A DNA stretch of 64,000 nucleotides from Oscheius sp. JU75 (lineage: Eukaryota; Nematoda; Chromadorea; Rhabditida; Rhabditidae). Below the pieces are notes generated by a model. The model was not told the DNA's origin. It did not search any database and saw only the letters and a list, made by a program, of their open reading frames with translations. Shown here piece after piece: positions 22,009 through 32,727 of the stretch. Positions within the stretch are counted from its first letter, which is position 1, and each line of letters starts with the position of its first letter. The position numbers and the translations under genes were made by a program. The stretch is from contig JASJZC010000005.1 in NCBI GenBank assembly GCA_037178855.1, forward strand, positions 10,540,001-10,604,000, given 5' to 3'.

Positions 22009-23940
22009 CTAAGATTGGTCAAGTCGTCGTTTTTTCGTGTCCGGCGGTCCCACGTGATTAGTCGACGTCGTCAGAGCCATCATGATCCTTCTAGCGACGT
22101 CTACTCTGCAATTTTCAGAGTAAATCTATAATTTTTGGTGCTAACCTCTTATGTGCCTCGATCTTCTTCAGCTCCTCGCCCACGAGACGGCCGAAACAGA
22201 GCGGTCCGATGTTGTCCTCATTCTTCAGCGACTCGATGATGTCCAGTGGCACTTGGTCCTTGTTGGGGTGCTAAAAAAGAACGTTATTTCGACTTTTGAT
22301 GATATTTTTGGATGAAATCGACTACAAGCTTGAAAATGAAAGTTTTGCTGGGGTTTTACGAGATCATGACTATAAACCTGAAGTATTTCGGCCAATTTGA
22401 AGGAGATTTCTGTAAGTGAACACAAAAGGCCAGAAACGGGAAGCTTCTAGGGATTTTTAGAGAGTCTTTGCTTAAGAAATAACACAATTTGGTCAGTTTC
22501 GCATGCAAGAAATCGCCAAATGACCTCAGGACGAAAGTTCAGCAGAGAGAGAGGCGTCGCGCAGATTATAGAAAATCAACAGAAGCATCCTTACGTACAG
22601 CCCAAAATTGTTCGAAATGTTCAAGGAGTCGCGCAAATCGCTATGAATACAAAAGAGGGAAGCTTTTGGAGTAAGAAAAGGGGTTGCGTGAAAGTTTTTG
22701 GTGGCAGTGGTCCAGTTGACCATTGGTTTGCAATCTTTGGTATCGGACCGGACCTCCTGAAATCTCTTCGGACCTTCAAATTTTGAAGATCGAAGTTAGA
22801 AAAATATACCCATTCTGGGCCAACACGCGCTGCAAAAAGACTTCCGAGAGCGTTTACAAACGTTTTATGAGAAGATGGAAAGATTTATCCAGTTGGGGTC
22901 GAGCCCGACACCTATTGCTTTGTAGTCGGAGCGCTAGTCAGTTACCAACGAATAGCGGCAGTGAGCTCGGTAAAAATGAGAGAAAATACGTAAAATACGA
23001 GAGTTCCCTCACCTGATTGATTTCCTTCAAGGAAGAAGCCTCAGGCCACGGAGACAAGCTGATCAGACCCATCTTTACCGTATCAGCTCCATGGTGGAAA
23101 GCCGTCTCCATACATCCGGCGTCGATTTTGATTTCTTCATCCAGTAGGGCTGTTTCGGTCGTCGGAAGCAGTCCCACAGGAACGGGGACAAATTCCTGAT
23201 CGGGAAGACGAAGACGACCCGACTTGAAGCTCTTCAACTGCTCGGCAAGAGTCTTGGCCACCTCGCGGTGCTCTTCTGGTACTGAAAGCGTGGTTTTTGA
23301 ACCAGAACATCGAGAAGAAGTGGCAAAAAAGGGGAGAAAATGAACCCACATTCCAGCAGATAGGCCTCGAACTCTGCCTGATGATTTCGAATCGACTTCG
23401 GCTTCTTCGGGGGAATTGGAGCTGGAGCTGGTGACTCCATGGCTGGAGGCATTCGTCTTTTCTCTTTGCGCAGGAACGGGGACAGTGGAACATGCTGGCT
23501 GGCTGGAGGGAACGGCACGAGGGAATGATTACCGTATACGCCACCATAATACGGTGGGTTTTGGAGAGGAGGGAAGGGGCGGCCTGAAAAATAGTCACCG
23601 AGATAGCCGGTAAGTTAGGTCCCTAAAACAGCAAATTGCTTTTCAGGGCTTGCTCTAGCCTCTTACCGACCGTTTGGTTGATTATTTCTGGTAAAATGTG
23701 GAAAACCGACTCAAAAACGAGAAATTAGAGAGGCCCAGACTTTTATATGGTCAAAGAATAATAACATCCTCCGACTTCCACACCTCTGCTCCACAAAAAA
23801 TGAACCAAAACAAGCTTACCGAAATCTGAATAGCCGTAGCCATGCCCCATGTTACCGTACATGTCCGTGTAACCGTCTCCACTCACGTAGCACTCGTCAA
23901 TCGAATCCGTACGGCCGTAGCCGTAATCGTCCCATGACAT
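22009..23940 (-). CDS. Unrecognised protein with Tyr/Gly-rich N-terminus and basic C-terminal tail
   Basis: Five exons join in phase: 23820-23940, 23350-23583, 23013-23281, 22146-22271, 22009-22105. The N-terminus is rich in Tyr, Gly and Asp (MSWDDYGYGRTD) and is followed by a Pro-rich, low-complexity linker ending PAPAPIPPKKPK. The middle is likely folded and helical, with ALLDEEIKIDAG and SLSPWPEASS. The tail ends GPPDTKKRRLDQS, a possible nuclear localisation signal. I do not recognise the family. Intron 3 is 741 bp. It is on the same strand as mlcd-1, about 700 bp downstream of it. The phases and absence of stops make a real gene likely. Confidence 0.7.
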
Positions 23941-24637
23941 TCTGGGTCTGAAAACATGTTTTTGGTGAAGAAGATGGAAAAGGAGGACAAATTTTGACTT
24001 TCAGCGAGGCGGACGACAAAACTGAAGCAGGGGTCTTTCCGGTCGATCTGTAACGTTTTTGAAGCTCATTCCGCTGAGGTTTTCGGACGAAATCAATGCT
24101 TATTGTGCCACAGCGGCTGTATACTGTTTCCTGCATGATGTGAATCACGATGAGCACGCATAGGTCCCTTTATTTCAGTAAGCTGATGCAAATACGACGA
24201 AGAACAGGTCTAAAAGGAGAGAAAAGTGGAAAAAAAAATTGGAACATTTTCAAATTCAGGCCGACTTCTCGCGGAAACTGGAAGGCTTCGAATCCGTACG
24301 CCCTAAGCGCTATGATACAATCGTGACGGAACCCATCAAACGCGGTAAATTTCAAAAGTTTCCGATTTCTGCCTCGAATATTTTTGCTTTGCAATGCTAC
24401 ACAAAGTTTTAGTTCTTCATCTCCTCTACAACTTTTCTGAACATCCCTAAGCCCAAAGACCACGTTAAAGCTCCAAAAATAGCTCGCAACTAGGTGGCTT
24501 GACCAAAAAACTAGGCAAACACAGGAAACTGAGGATAGCAATCCACCATTAGACAGTAACAGCCAAAAAAAGAGGACGATTTATACATTTGTGTACTTTT
24601 GAACTTTTGAAACGTACACGTAAGTAAATTTGGCAAT
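23941..24637. other. Intergenic spacer
   Basis: AT-rich, with several short open frames on the minus strand but no splice-supported coding sequence. It contains TCTACAACTTTTCTGAACAT near 24433, a motif also seen in variant form at about 26630 and 43135. Confidence 0.45.
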
Positions 24638-26457
24638 TCAAAGAAGGGAAAGGATTTGCTGGTCAGCCTGGATGATCTTCTGATGCGTATAGGCAGCACT
24701 GTTCTGGGCGACTCTGTCCAAATAGTATCTGAACACAGTCAATTCTATGTTATTTCCCACACAAAAACACCTATAGTTGACCATGATTCCGAGAGAGTTG
24801 CTGATGCCTCTGAAGCTCGTATCGGCCAGCCAGTTCAGTCTGTACAGCTCTGCTCCGTTCCGTAGATGGAAATTGGCTTAATTACTGTATTTTTGGAGGA
24901 AATGGGACCGACGAACCAACTGGATTGATGGCAAATCCGTTCCGTTTGGACTCGTACAGGTAGCGGGCAGCGAAATGGAGGAGAAGTTCACGAAGAGGCT
25001 CCAGCTGGCTGGGGACGATCTTTTCATTGGAAATGGCCTGAAAAGGGACAAATTTTGATAGGAAGAGGAATTGACTAACCTGGAGAAGAAGATCTGTCCC
25101 CTTCCCGCGAGACAAGCTGCTTCCAGTAGTTTTGGACAGAAGAGAGAGGATCTTTTCGTTGACGAAATAGTCTGGAACTGTCTCTGTGCCTCTCTCTCTC
25201 TCTCTTTATCTCTGCCTCACCGTCTTTCTGTCTCTATCTCTCTGTCACTCTGCCTATGCCTGTCACACAAGACCCACCAAACTCCGAATGTCCCTTCAAT
25301 CCTCGAATGAGCCAAGACCTGAAGCCGGGCATAGGCGAGAGAGTCGAGTGTATCTGGACTAATGGGACTTCTCTCGTGATTTGGGCTGCAACCTGCTTGA
25401 TCAGAAGATTCCCCAGATCAATTCCGGCCAGTCCTAAGCTTTTTTTGATCAACCAACAAATTGTGAAATGTTCACACCTTTTTGCGTAGAAGTGATGGAA
25501 TAGTAGATGGCCGTCGTCTGTTCGTCCTCTGACCCACTGCTAGCCCTTCCACTGACGATTTCCTGTACACTGTCCCCGATTTTCTTCATCAAAGCCACAT
25601 GGATCATGACCAATGGCTCCCGGGGCATGGCCTCGTGGGTGAAGTAGAAGCATCGCCGGAGAGGACCAATCCTGGTTCGGAAGTCGACAAGACCGCGGAC
25701 GGGATGAACTGCCTCGTATTCGGCTATCTACCGACAGTGATAAAGACAGTGTCTTTTGGAAGAGACTGATACCTTGTGCAAAATGTCTCCAGGACTCTGC
25801 CATGTGAGTCGATTCAGTTTCAGATTCGAGAGGCAGAACCAAGTGGTGAGAAGATCTCGGGCCGATTCCTCGAGACGTCGGAGAGAGGACACTAGCTGCT
25901 TGTCTCCGGTAGTCTTGATCAGGGCCTGGAAGACGGATTTAGTTTAGAGACAGAGAGAGAGAGAGACATAAAGTCAGAGAGACAGCGAGAGAAGCTGGTC
26001 GACTCACCAAAAGATCCGCTCTCATCTCACACACAAGTTTAATTCCGTTCATTTGGTTACCGACACTACGAAGTAGATGGTAATGCACTGGACAGCTGGC
26101 TGCTTGTACCTCATGTACCATGGCTGGATTCTGCTGAGCATTTAAAACGATTTCTCAAAAAAGCAACCTTTGAGTAGAGATGAATAGCATTGGTCAAAGC
26201 CTCGTGTCGAACTCCACAATCCTGTGCCAACTTGGTTAAAAGTCCTGTCCTGGAGGCCTCATTTCCGTTCCGGTACTCTTGAATAACTACCTTGGCGGCA
26301 ACCTAAAAAAAAGTTGAGGTCAAAAATGCAATTTGTACCTCACGCTGAGTCGGTCGGGGTCCTTATCCAGGCCGAAGAAGACATCTTGGATGCCAGTGGA
26401 CAGGGAACGGAGAAAACTGCTACATGGCCTGATATTTTGGAATGGCCGGAGCAGCAT
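24638..26457 (-). CDS. mlcd-1: Malonyl-CoA decarboxylase
   Basis: Converts malonyl-CoA to acetyl-CoA and CO2, relieving inhibition of fatty-acid import into mitochondria. Ten exons run from 26339-26457 to 24638-24728. The N-terminus (MLLRPFQNIRPC) is Arg-rich and may be a mitochondrial presequence. Family motifs: YYSITSTQK then LGLAGIDLGNLLIKQV, HSTLSPMPGFRSWL (contains the catalytic Ser of the family's Ser-His dyad), RYLYESKRNGFAINPV, and NFHLRNGAELYRLNWLAD (catalytic His). The C-terminus has the expected VNYRY then N-x3-Y pattern. It has no obvious peroxisomal SKL end (it ends ILSLL). It is divergent from idhg-1 across 1.2 kb. Confidence 0.93.
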
Positions 26458-27696
26458 TTTGACTGAATCACCTAAATTGGCCCTAAATTGATAAGACTTT
26501 GAGGCAGAAGATCAGTGAGAGACAGAGACAGTACATATCCACCCCGTTCTGAGCTTTGTCGCGAGGTTTTCGCGACCAAAACAATTTTTTCAAGACTTTT
26601 GATGTTTTTCAAAGTTGTAGCCTTTCTGTTCTACAACTTTGTTGAACATAGCGAATCATTTTTTTCCAATAGACACGCCGAAAACTTGCCTTTAATGTGA
26701 AACAGCGCTTGCAGTGGAGTTTTGGCAAGCCTGTTCTCTATTTTAGTTTTTGCAAACAACTTTGTTGCTTTGGAACATTGCTTCTCGTCCGTGGAAGACA
26801 GGAAACCTGGCAGGGAAAGACTAAGACAGAGAGTCAGAGAGATAGACAGAGTAGTATAGAGACAGATAGAGACATAAAGACAGAAATACTGAAAATACAG
26901 GAAAATAAACCATTGAAAAAATTTGAATTGCCGCCTGTCTCTGCGATTTGTGGCGCGAAAAGAACTAGACCTTTAGCCAGATTTTAGGATTTGTAGCGTT
27001 TTCTTCCCTTTTCTCGGCCTGTTTTATCGATTTTTTTGGGTTTTTTTGTCGAAACGTGTTATAAATAGAAAGAAAATGGAAATATACTTTCGTCCCACGA
27101 AAATGTCGAAGGCGCGCTGTTTACAAGCCCGCCCTAATCGTGCCTCAGCTCTCATTCCTCGCATTTCATTCTCCTCTCTCTTTTTGGCCTATTTTCTCCC
27201 TCCTTTCGCTTTGAAAACGTTTTTACGACGAATTGGAAGCCTTAGATTGGTCATTTCGTGAAATTCAATTTTCATAAATTGCTGAAGAAGAATCGAGAGG
27301 TTTCTTACTGAAAGCACTGGTTTTTCTGACATTTACTATGTTGCTAGCCCTTTCTTGAGCATGTTTCTTGGAGAAGAGAAATAAAAAAGAGTTATTTTAA
27401 GGTTAGAAGTGTCAGAACTTCAGTTTTTGCCCGTTTCGTTGATTACTACCTTGATCAGCTGTTTTATCGCTCGTACTTCGATTTCCCTTGATACTAGATC
27501 TTGTAAACACGTTCCTTTGTCGAAAAACAAGGTCTCTGCAAAATCTAAGACGTATTTTCATGTTATTTTCCCCCTACTAGCCATCCATTTTCATCTACTG
27601 GAAGGTGAGAGCTGTCACGCTGTTCTTTTGACTCTCAATGTCTCCCTTTCGTGTTTTTCCTCAACAAATTCTATTTTCCAGGTAATACACGTGACG
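26458..27696. other. Divergent promoter region between mlcd-1 and idhg-1
   Basis: Contains a GACAGAGA-type tract at 26815-26885 and a TCTACAACTTTG motif near 26630. A TTTTCCAG at about 27675-27681, shortly before the idhg-1 start, is a probable spliced-leader acceptor. No gene is seen. Confidence 0.5.
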
Positions 27697-29216
27697 ATGG
27701 CGGCCACCAAGTCATTAGCACTGTCCACGATGCGTGGAGTCCTCGGACAGAAGGCCATGATGGCCACGGCGACCGCAGCTGACCCCGAAATGGTCCGATT
27801 TCGTTCGCCGGTCATGCGTCATGCTCAGGTGAGCTTTTTATCCCGCAAATTCTAGACATCCACAAATTGTAGGCCAGTCTAGCTCGCTATGGAGGACGCC
27901 ACAATGTGACAGTGCTGCCAGGAGATGGTATCGGCCCGGAGATGATTGCTCACGTCGAGAAGATCTTCCAATTCGCGCAGGTGCCTGTGGATTTCGAGGC
28001 TGTCAGCCTCACGAGCCAGCAGAACACGGAGGAGGATCTGGACCAGGCCATCATCGCCATCAAGAGGAATGGCGTGGCACTCAAGGGCAACATTGAGACC
28101 AAGTTCGATGATCCACTCTTCAAGTCACGAAACATGGAACTCCGTCGCCAACTCGATCTCTTCGCCAATGTGCTCCATTGTGCCTCGATCCCGACGATTC
28201 CGAGCCGACACAAGGGCATCGACATGATCATCATTCGCGAGAACACCGAGGGCGAATATTCGGGGCTGGAGCACACCGCGACACCGGGAGTGGTGGAGAG
28301 CCTGAAAATTGTGACGAGGGACAAGATTGAGCGCGTCTCGCGCTTCGCCTTCCAGTATGCCGTCAAATACAACAGGAAGAAGGTCACCGCCGTCCACAAG
28401 GCCAATATTCAGAAGCTCGGAGACGGTCTCTTCCTCAAGGTATCCCTCCGCTTCCCCCTAAAACTCGACGATGAATTCCAGATTTGCAAAGAGATCGCCG
28501 AGAGGGAATACCCAGAGATTAAGTTCGACTCGATGATCGTCGACAACGCCTCGATGCAGCTCGTGGCGAAGCCACAGCAGTTTGACATCATGCTGATGCC
28601 GAATCTCTACGGCAATATCATTTCCAACATTGCTTGCGGCCTCGTGGGAGGTCCCGGTCTCGTCAGTGGAGTCAACATCGGACAGAAGTATGCCGTCTTT
28701 GAAACGGTGAGGGTGTTTTGGCCTGTTTCTGAATCTCCAGGTTGAGTTTGGCCTTGCTTATCCTGCCTCTTGAAACCTTTGTCCGGTCGTCTGTGTCCAA
28801 TCATTTTATCTAGATCGGCTACTGACCATAGGCTTTTCTTCAAGGTTACCAATCTGTCCAGCCGGTCTTTGTAGCGCGATGTTTACAAGCCTGACGTGAA
28901 CAGTTGGGACCGATTTCATCCTCTTTTACTATGTCACACGCTCATTTTTCAGGGAACCCGCAATACTGGAACCTCGCTGACCGGCCAGGACATTGCCAAT
29001 CCTACTGCCTTCATCCGCGCCGCTGTCGACATGCTCCGTTACCTCGGGCTGGACGAGCACGCCGACATGATCTCCGATGCCCTCTACCGGACACTGGTCG
29101 AGAAGAGAGTTCACACGAAGGACATTGGTGGCAGCGCCAAGGCTTCTGAGCTCGTCGACGTCGTCTTGGAGTACCTCGAGAAGGACATGGTCGAGAAGAA
29201 ATGGCGTCTAAAGTAG
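27697..29216 (+). CDS. idhg-1: NAD-isocitrate dehydrogenase, gamma-like regulatory subunit
   Basis: Subunit of the mitochondrial IDH3 complex of the TCA cycle. Four exons: 27697-27828, 27873-28439, 28482-28706, 28953-29216. An Ala/Met-rich presequence is followed by [56 protein letters not shown] and AVFET-GTRNTG. NLYGN in place of the alpha subunit's NLYGD, and the ALKGNIET signature, point to a gamma-type regulatory subunit. Intron 2 is 42 bp with no stop and in frame, so retention would add 14 residues. The start follows a likely trans-splice acceptor by about 15 bp. Confidence 0.95.
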
Positions 29217-29577
29217 TCTTATTTAGGCTTACCCCTTCGTTTACATATGCTTTATATAGTAGGCTAGTTTTTCTATCTCACGACTTGCATATTTTAGTCA
29301 GAATCCATCCCAGTTGTTTCCTTTTACTACCTGTGACAGATCCGATCTTCTCTGTATACTTCCTCTTCCTGTTGTGACTACCATTTTACCATAAATTCCG
29401 TCTTAAAAACGCCCACCCCACAAGTTGAGCTTAGGTAGAGTACTAGTGTCCCCCTCCAGTGAATAAAGCAACTCATTTTGTGGTCATTTTGCCCGATTTG
29501 TGCGGTTCCCGGACCGTTTTGTATCTCTAGATTTCATTTTTGTACCATTTTTATATGCAGTTTCAGAAGATCCGAAA
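29217..29577. other. Short intergenic region upstream of cofilin
   Basis: Contains the idhg-1 3' end, with AATAAA near 29461, and then a TTTCAG at about 29561-29566 just before the cofilin start. The spacing (361 bp, same strand) would fit an operon, but this cannot be shown here. Confidence 0.5.
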
Positions 29578-30769
29578 ATGTCGTCTTCCGGCGTAATCGT
29601 CAACCCGGACGTCCAGTCCACCTTCCAGAAGCTCAGTGAGGGAAAGAAGGAATTCCGCTACATTATCTTCAAGATTGAGGTGGGGTTTTGTTCTCCTGCT
29701 ATAAACCATGCTGCCTGTTGAGTTCATCTTGGTGGCGAGTTTTATAATTCGTCCCTCGTTTTTATTCTCACTCTCCTTCCTAAGGCGAAATAGCCAAGTT
29801 TGTCGTAGCTTGCTCTGTCCCCTTCTCTTTTTTGCTGCCATAGGTACCTCCCGTTCTGGTATAATCTGATTGATTCACCCCTTATACGTCTTTCGACCGT
29901 TCATTTCATTTTGTTAGTGAAAAAAAAGACCGTAAAAAGTACACTTGTTGAGATTTTGCTGTCTTCTGTCCTTCTTCTTTCATCATATAGAACAGATTTC
30001 TGGTCAGCACGGATACCTATTTCTGAAAATTCGGCTCATCTCTTCTAGTCCAGCAGGGGTCAGTTGGATCTCCGTCAACAAAAACTCTGACTGATTATCC
30101 TGTGCCTTGTTAGGGTTCTTTCTCACCTAGGCCTTCTCTTGTTGGTAGAACCCCAGCAAGTTCGATTCCGTCCTTTTCTGACCCAATTTAAGTCTAACTG
30201 AAGTCTCTGGGACTCCGACATTTCCCTGTTTTGTTACTAATCTTCTCATTTCCAGGAACGCGAAGTTATTGTCGAGTCGGCCGTCACACAGGAGGATCTC
30301 GGTCTCTCCGGCGACGACTACGACGACTCTTCCAAGGTCGCCTTCGAGAAGTTCGTCTCCGACATCAAGGTATGTTTTTTCTATAAAAATTTACCATTTT
30401 TTGGTTTAAAGCCACCGATTCCTATCAAAATCACTCGTTCAGGCTCGCACGGACAACTACAGCGACTGTCGCTATGCCGTCTTCGACTTCAAGTTCACCA
30501 CCACGCGCGTCGGCGCCGGCACCTCGAAGATGGACAAAATCGTCTTCCTCCAGGTCTGTCCCGATGGTGCCCCGATCAAGAAGAAGATGGTCTACGCCTC
30601 TTCTGCTTCGGCCATCAAGACGGCTCTCGGAACCGGCAAAATCCTTCAGTTCCAGGTATTTTGAGCCTATTTTTATCCTAAAAATGACGAAAAATAGATC
30701 TCTGACGAGAGCGAGATGGCCCACAAGGAGCTACTGAGCAAGCTGGCCGAGAAGTACGGCGACAACTGA
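29578..30769 (+). CDS. unc-60: ADF/cofilin, UNC-60A type
   Basis: Severs and depolymerises actin filaments. Four exons (29578-29679, 30256-30369, 30443-30655, 30698-30769). Signatures: SSSGVIVNPDVQSTFQKLSEG, YRYIIFKIE, DDYDDSSKVAFEKF, RYAVFDFKF, GAGTSKMDKIVFLQVCPD, IKKKMVYASS and SDESEMAHKELL. They match C. elegans UNC-60A (non-muscle isoform) far better than UNC-60B as I remember them. Ser3-Ser4 lie at the usual regulatory N-terminus. The ATG is contiguous with the second-codon exon, unlike C. elegans, where a separate ATG exon is shared by both isoforms. Intron 1 is long (576 bp). AATAAA lies near 30914. Confidence 0.95.
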
Positions 30770-31507
30770 AGCCTTTCTCTTCCCCCAATCTCCAATGGTG
30801 ACCTTATCGTTTTAATTTGCTATGTGTCTAAGGGTTGTGTACTGTTCACTAAGGTTAAAATTCCCCTCCCGGTTTTTCTCACTTATTTTGCATTCCTTTC
30901 CCTCAGTAATTTATAAATAAAGTAAGCTTGTGTTTTTCTTGTCCGTTTGGGCTTTCGATGTGCGTCTTTTTGGTCAAAAGAGATGCTCTACAGTTAGTTT
31001 GTAAAGACACGCAATATTTAGTGGCATCGGAGCTCTACTTTTGGTCATTTTTGGCTCGGTGGATCTGTTTCCATCATTTTGAAGCCTTTTGCGAGCTCTG
31101 GCTTTCTAAGAGCCAACTCTAAGAAATTTGGTACCTGTGGCTAGGAAAGAATTGCGTTTTGTTCGGTTTTATTCATTTTGCGTCGTTCGTATAGCTCCAG
31201 TAGATGCTCTTGTAATAATGACTTTTATTCTAATTTGTAATGCAGAGCGTTCTTCTGCTCTCAGAATCCGAAAGAGCTGAAGAAAGTCCAGAGAAGATCC
31301 ACCCTTTTCCCCGAAATTTTCTTGATTCTTTGCACCTGGATTTCACCTTGAACCAGTCTGCAGACTGCTGCCGTCGGCGCAGCCTAAAATTCCGTGGCAA
31401 CTACGCAACACTTCCGATAGCCAAGCCAAGGTTACTTATCCCGCCCGTATAAAAATCGACCCGACCGTGGGCTTTTTCACACCCGCCACTCCCTCTGTCT
31501 CCTAAAG
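30770..31507. other. Intergenic region, cofilin 3' end and collagen promoter
   Basis: Holds the cofilin poly(A) signal (ATAAATAAAG near 30912). A likely TATA-like GTATAAAAATC lies near 31447, about 60 bp before the collagen start. No gene is seen. Confidence 0.5.
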
Positions 31508-32688
31508 ATGGAGATCCACCACAGAATCAAGGTCTCTTAACTTATTCGACGGTTTTTGATCTGCTAAATCTCTAGGCCTATAGAATTGTGGCCTATGTCG
31601 CCTTCAGCTTCTCTGTCATCGCCCTAATGTCCGTTTGTGTCTCTCTGCCAATGATGTACAACATTACGCATCACATTAAGAATGTGATGGAGAGTGATGT
31701 CAACCTCTGTAGGGTAAGTTTGGGCTAGTCAGAGAGAGGGACAGTGACAGAGACTTACACTTACAGAGACAGGGATAGAGAGAGAGAGAGTGTGAGATAG
31801 GGAAAGGAACTGATAATACCCGTCTTTTTCAGGCCTCCTCAATTGATATCGCTCGATCTGTTGTCCTTCTCACAGAAGCTTCTAAAGCCAACAACAGGAC
31901 AGGTCGTCAAGCTGGCTATGATTCCGGTAACAGTGCTCCTTCTGGTGGTCACTGTTCCGAGTGCTGCCTTCCTGGAAAAGCCGGTCCCAAGGGACTCAAT
32001 GGTCGTCCAGGAAAGCCCGGCAAGACTGGAACTCCCGGACTGCCGGGAAATCCTGGCAAGCCACCCAGTCAGCCTTGTGAACCTGTCACGCCTCCCCCCT
32101 GTCGACCCTGTCCCAGAGGACCTCCCGGTCCTCCTGGACGTCCGGGACCGCCTGGAGACAAGGGCTACGATGGAGAGGATGGAATCCCTGGCAAGGACGG
32201 TTTCCCCGGCTATCCTGGAGGTAAAGGACCATGTGGAAGACCCGGACGACCGGGAGATGCTGGTCCGCCGGGCAAGCCTGGAAAAGATGCTGAAGGTGGA
32301 AGAATTGAGCCTGGAAGAACTGGACCAAGAGGGGAAGCAGGACCGAGGGGACCGGCCGGAAGAAGTGGACATCCTGGACAGCCTGGAAATAGAGGTAGGG
32401 TCAGCGACAGTCTCTGCCTCCCTGTTTCTCTGTCTCTCTGTCTCTCTGTCTTTCTGCCTATCAGCCTCTCTGTATCTCTGTCTCTTTGTCTCGCTGTCAC
32501 AGTCCACACTTCCAGGGCCTCCCGGACCTAAAGGGCCTTCCGGAGCTTCCGGTCACCCTGGAAGAGATGGTCAGCCTGGCCACCCTGGCGAGAATGGAAC
32601 AGCCGGAGGCCGAGGAGAGAAAGGAATCTGTCCCAAGTACTGTGCCGCCGACGGAGGAGTCTTTTTTGAGGATGGAGTTCGTCGCTAG
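31508..32688 (+). CDS. Nematode cuticle collagen
   Basis: Structural exoskeleton protein secreted by the hypodermis. Four exons: 31508-31531, 31576-31713, 31833-32394, 32516-32688. The N-terminal domain (MEIHHRIK, then [21 protein letters not shown]) is the usual single-span or signal anchor of cuticle collagens. Two blocks of Gly-X-Y follow, broken by a Cys-containing segment ([16 protein letters not shown]) and a GRIEPG interruption. The C-terminus is [15 protein letters not shown]. The paired Cys residues flanking the triple helix are typical for inter-chain crosslinks. Introns 2 and 3 carry GACAGAGA or TCTCTGTC tracts. A neighbour collagen converges on its 3' end. Confidence 0.92.
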
Positions 32689-32705
32689 AAACAGAACATA
32701 GATGC

Positions 32706-32720
32706 AATAAATAGTTTATT
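32706..32720. terminator. Shared bidirectional poly(A) signal
   Basis: AATAAATAGTTTATT reads as AATAAA at 32706-32711 on the plus strand and, as TTTATT at 32715-32720, as AATAAA on the minus strand. It lies between the stops of the two convergent collagen genes (32688 and 32728). Confidence 0.8.
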
Positions 32721-32727
32721 GAGAAGC

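Noticed and set aside
31843-32688. Long plus-strand frame starting [11 protein letters not shown] over the collagen
   Set aside because: It is a shifted frame of the collagen's Gly-X-Y exon; the collagen frame joins correctly to the upstream exons.
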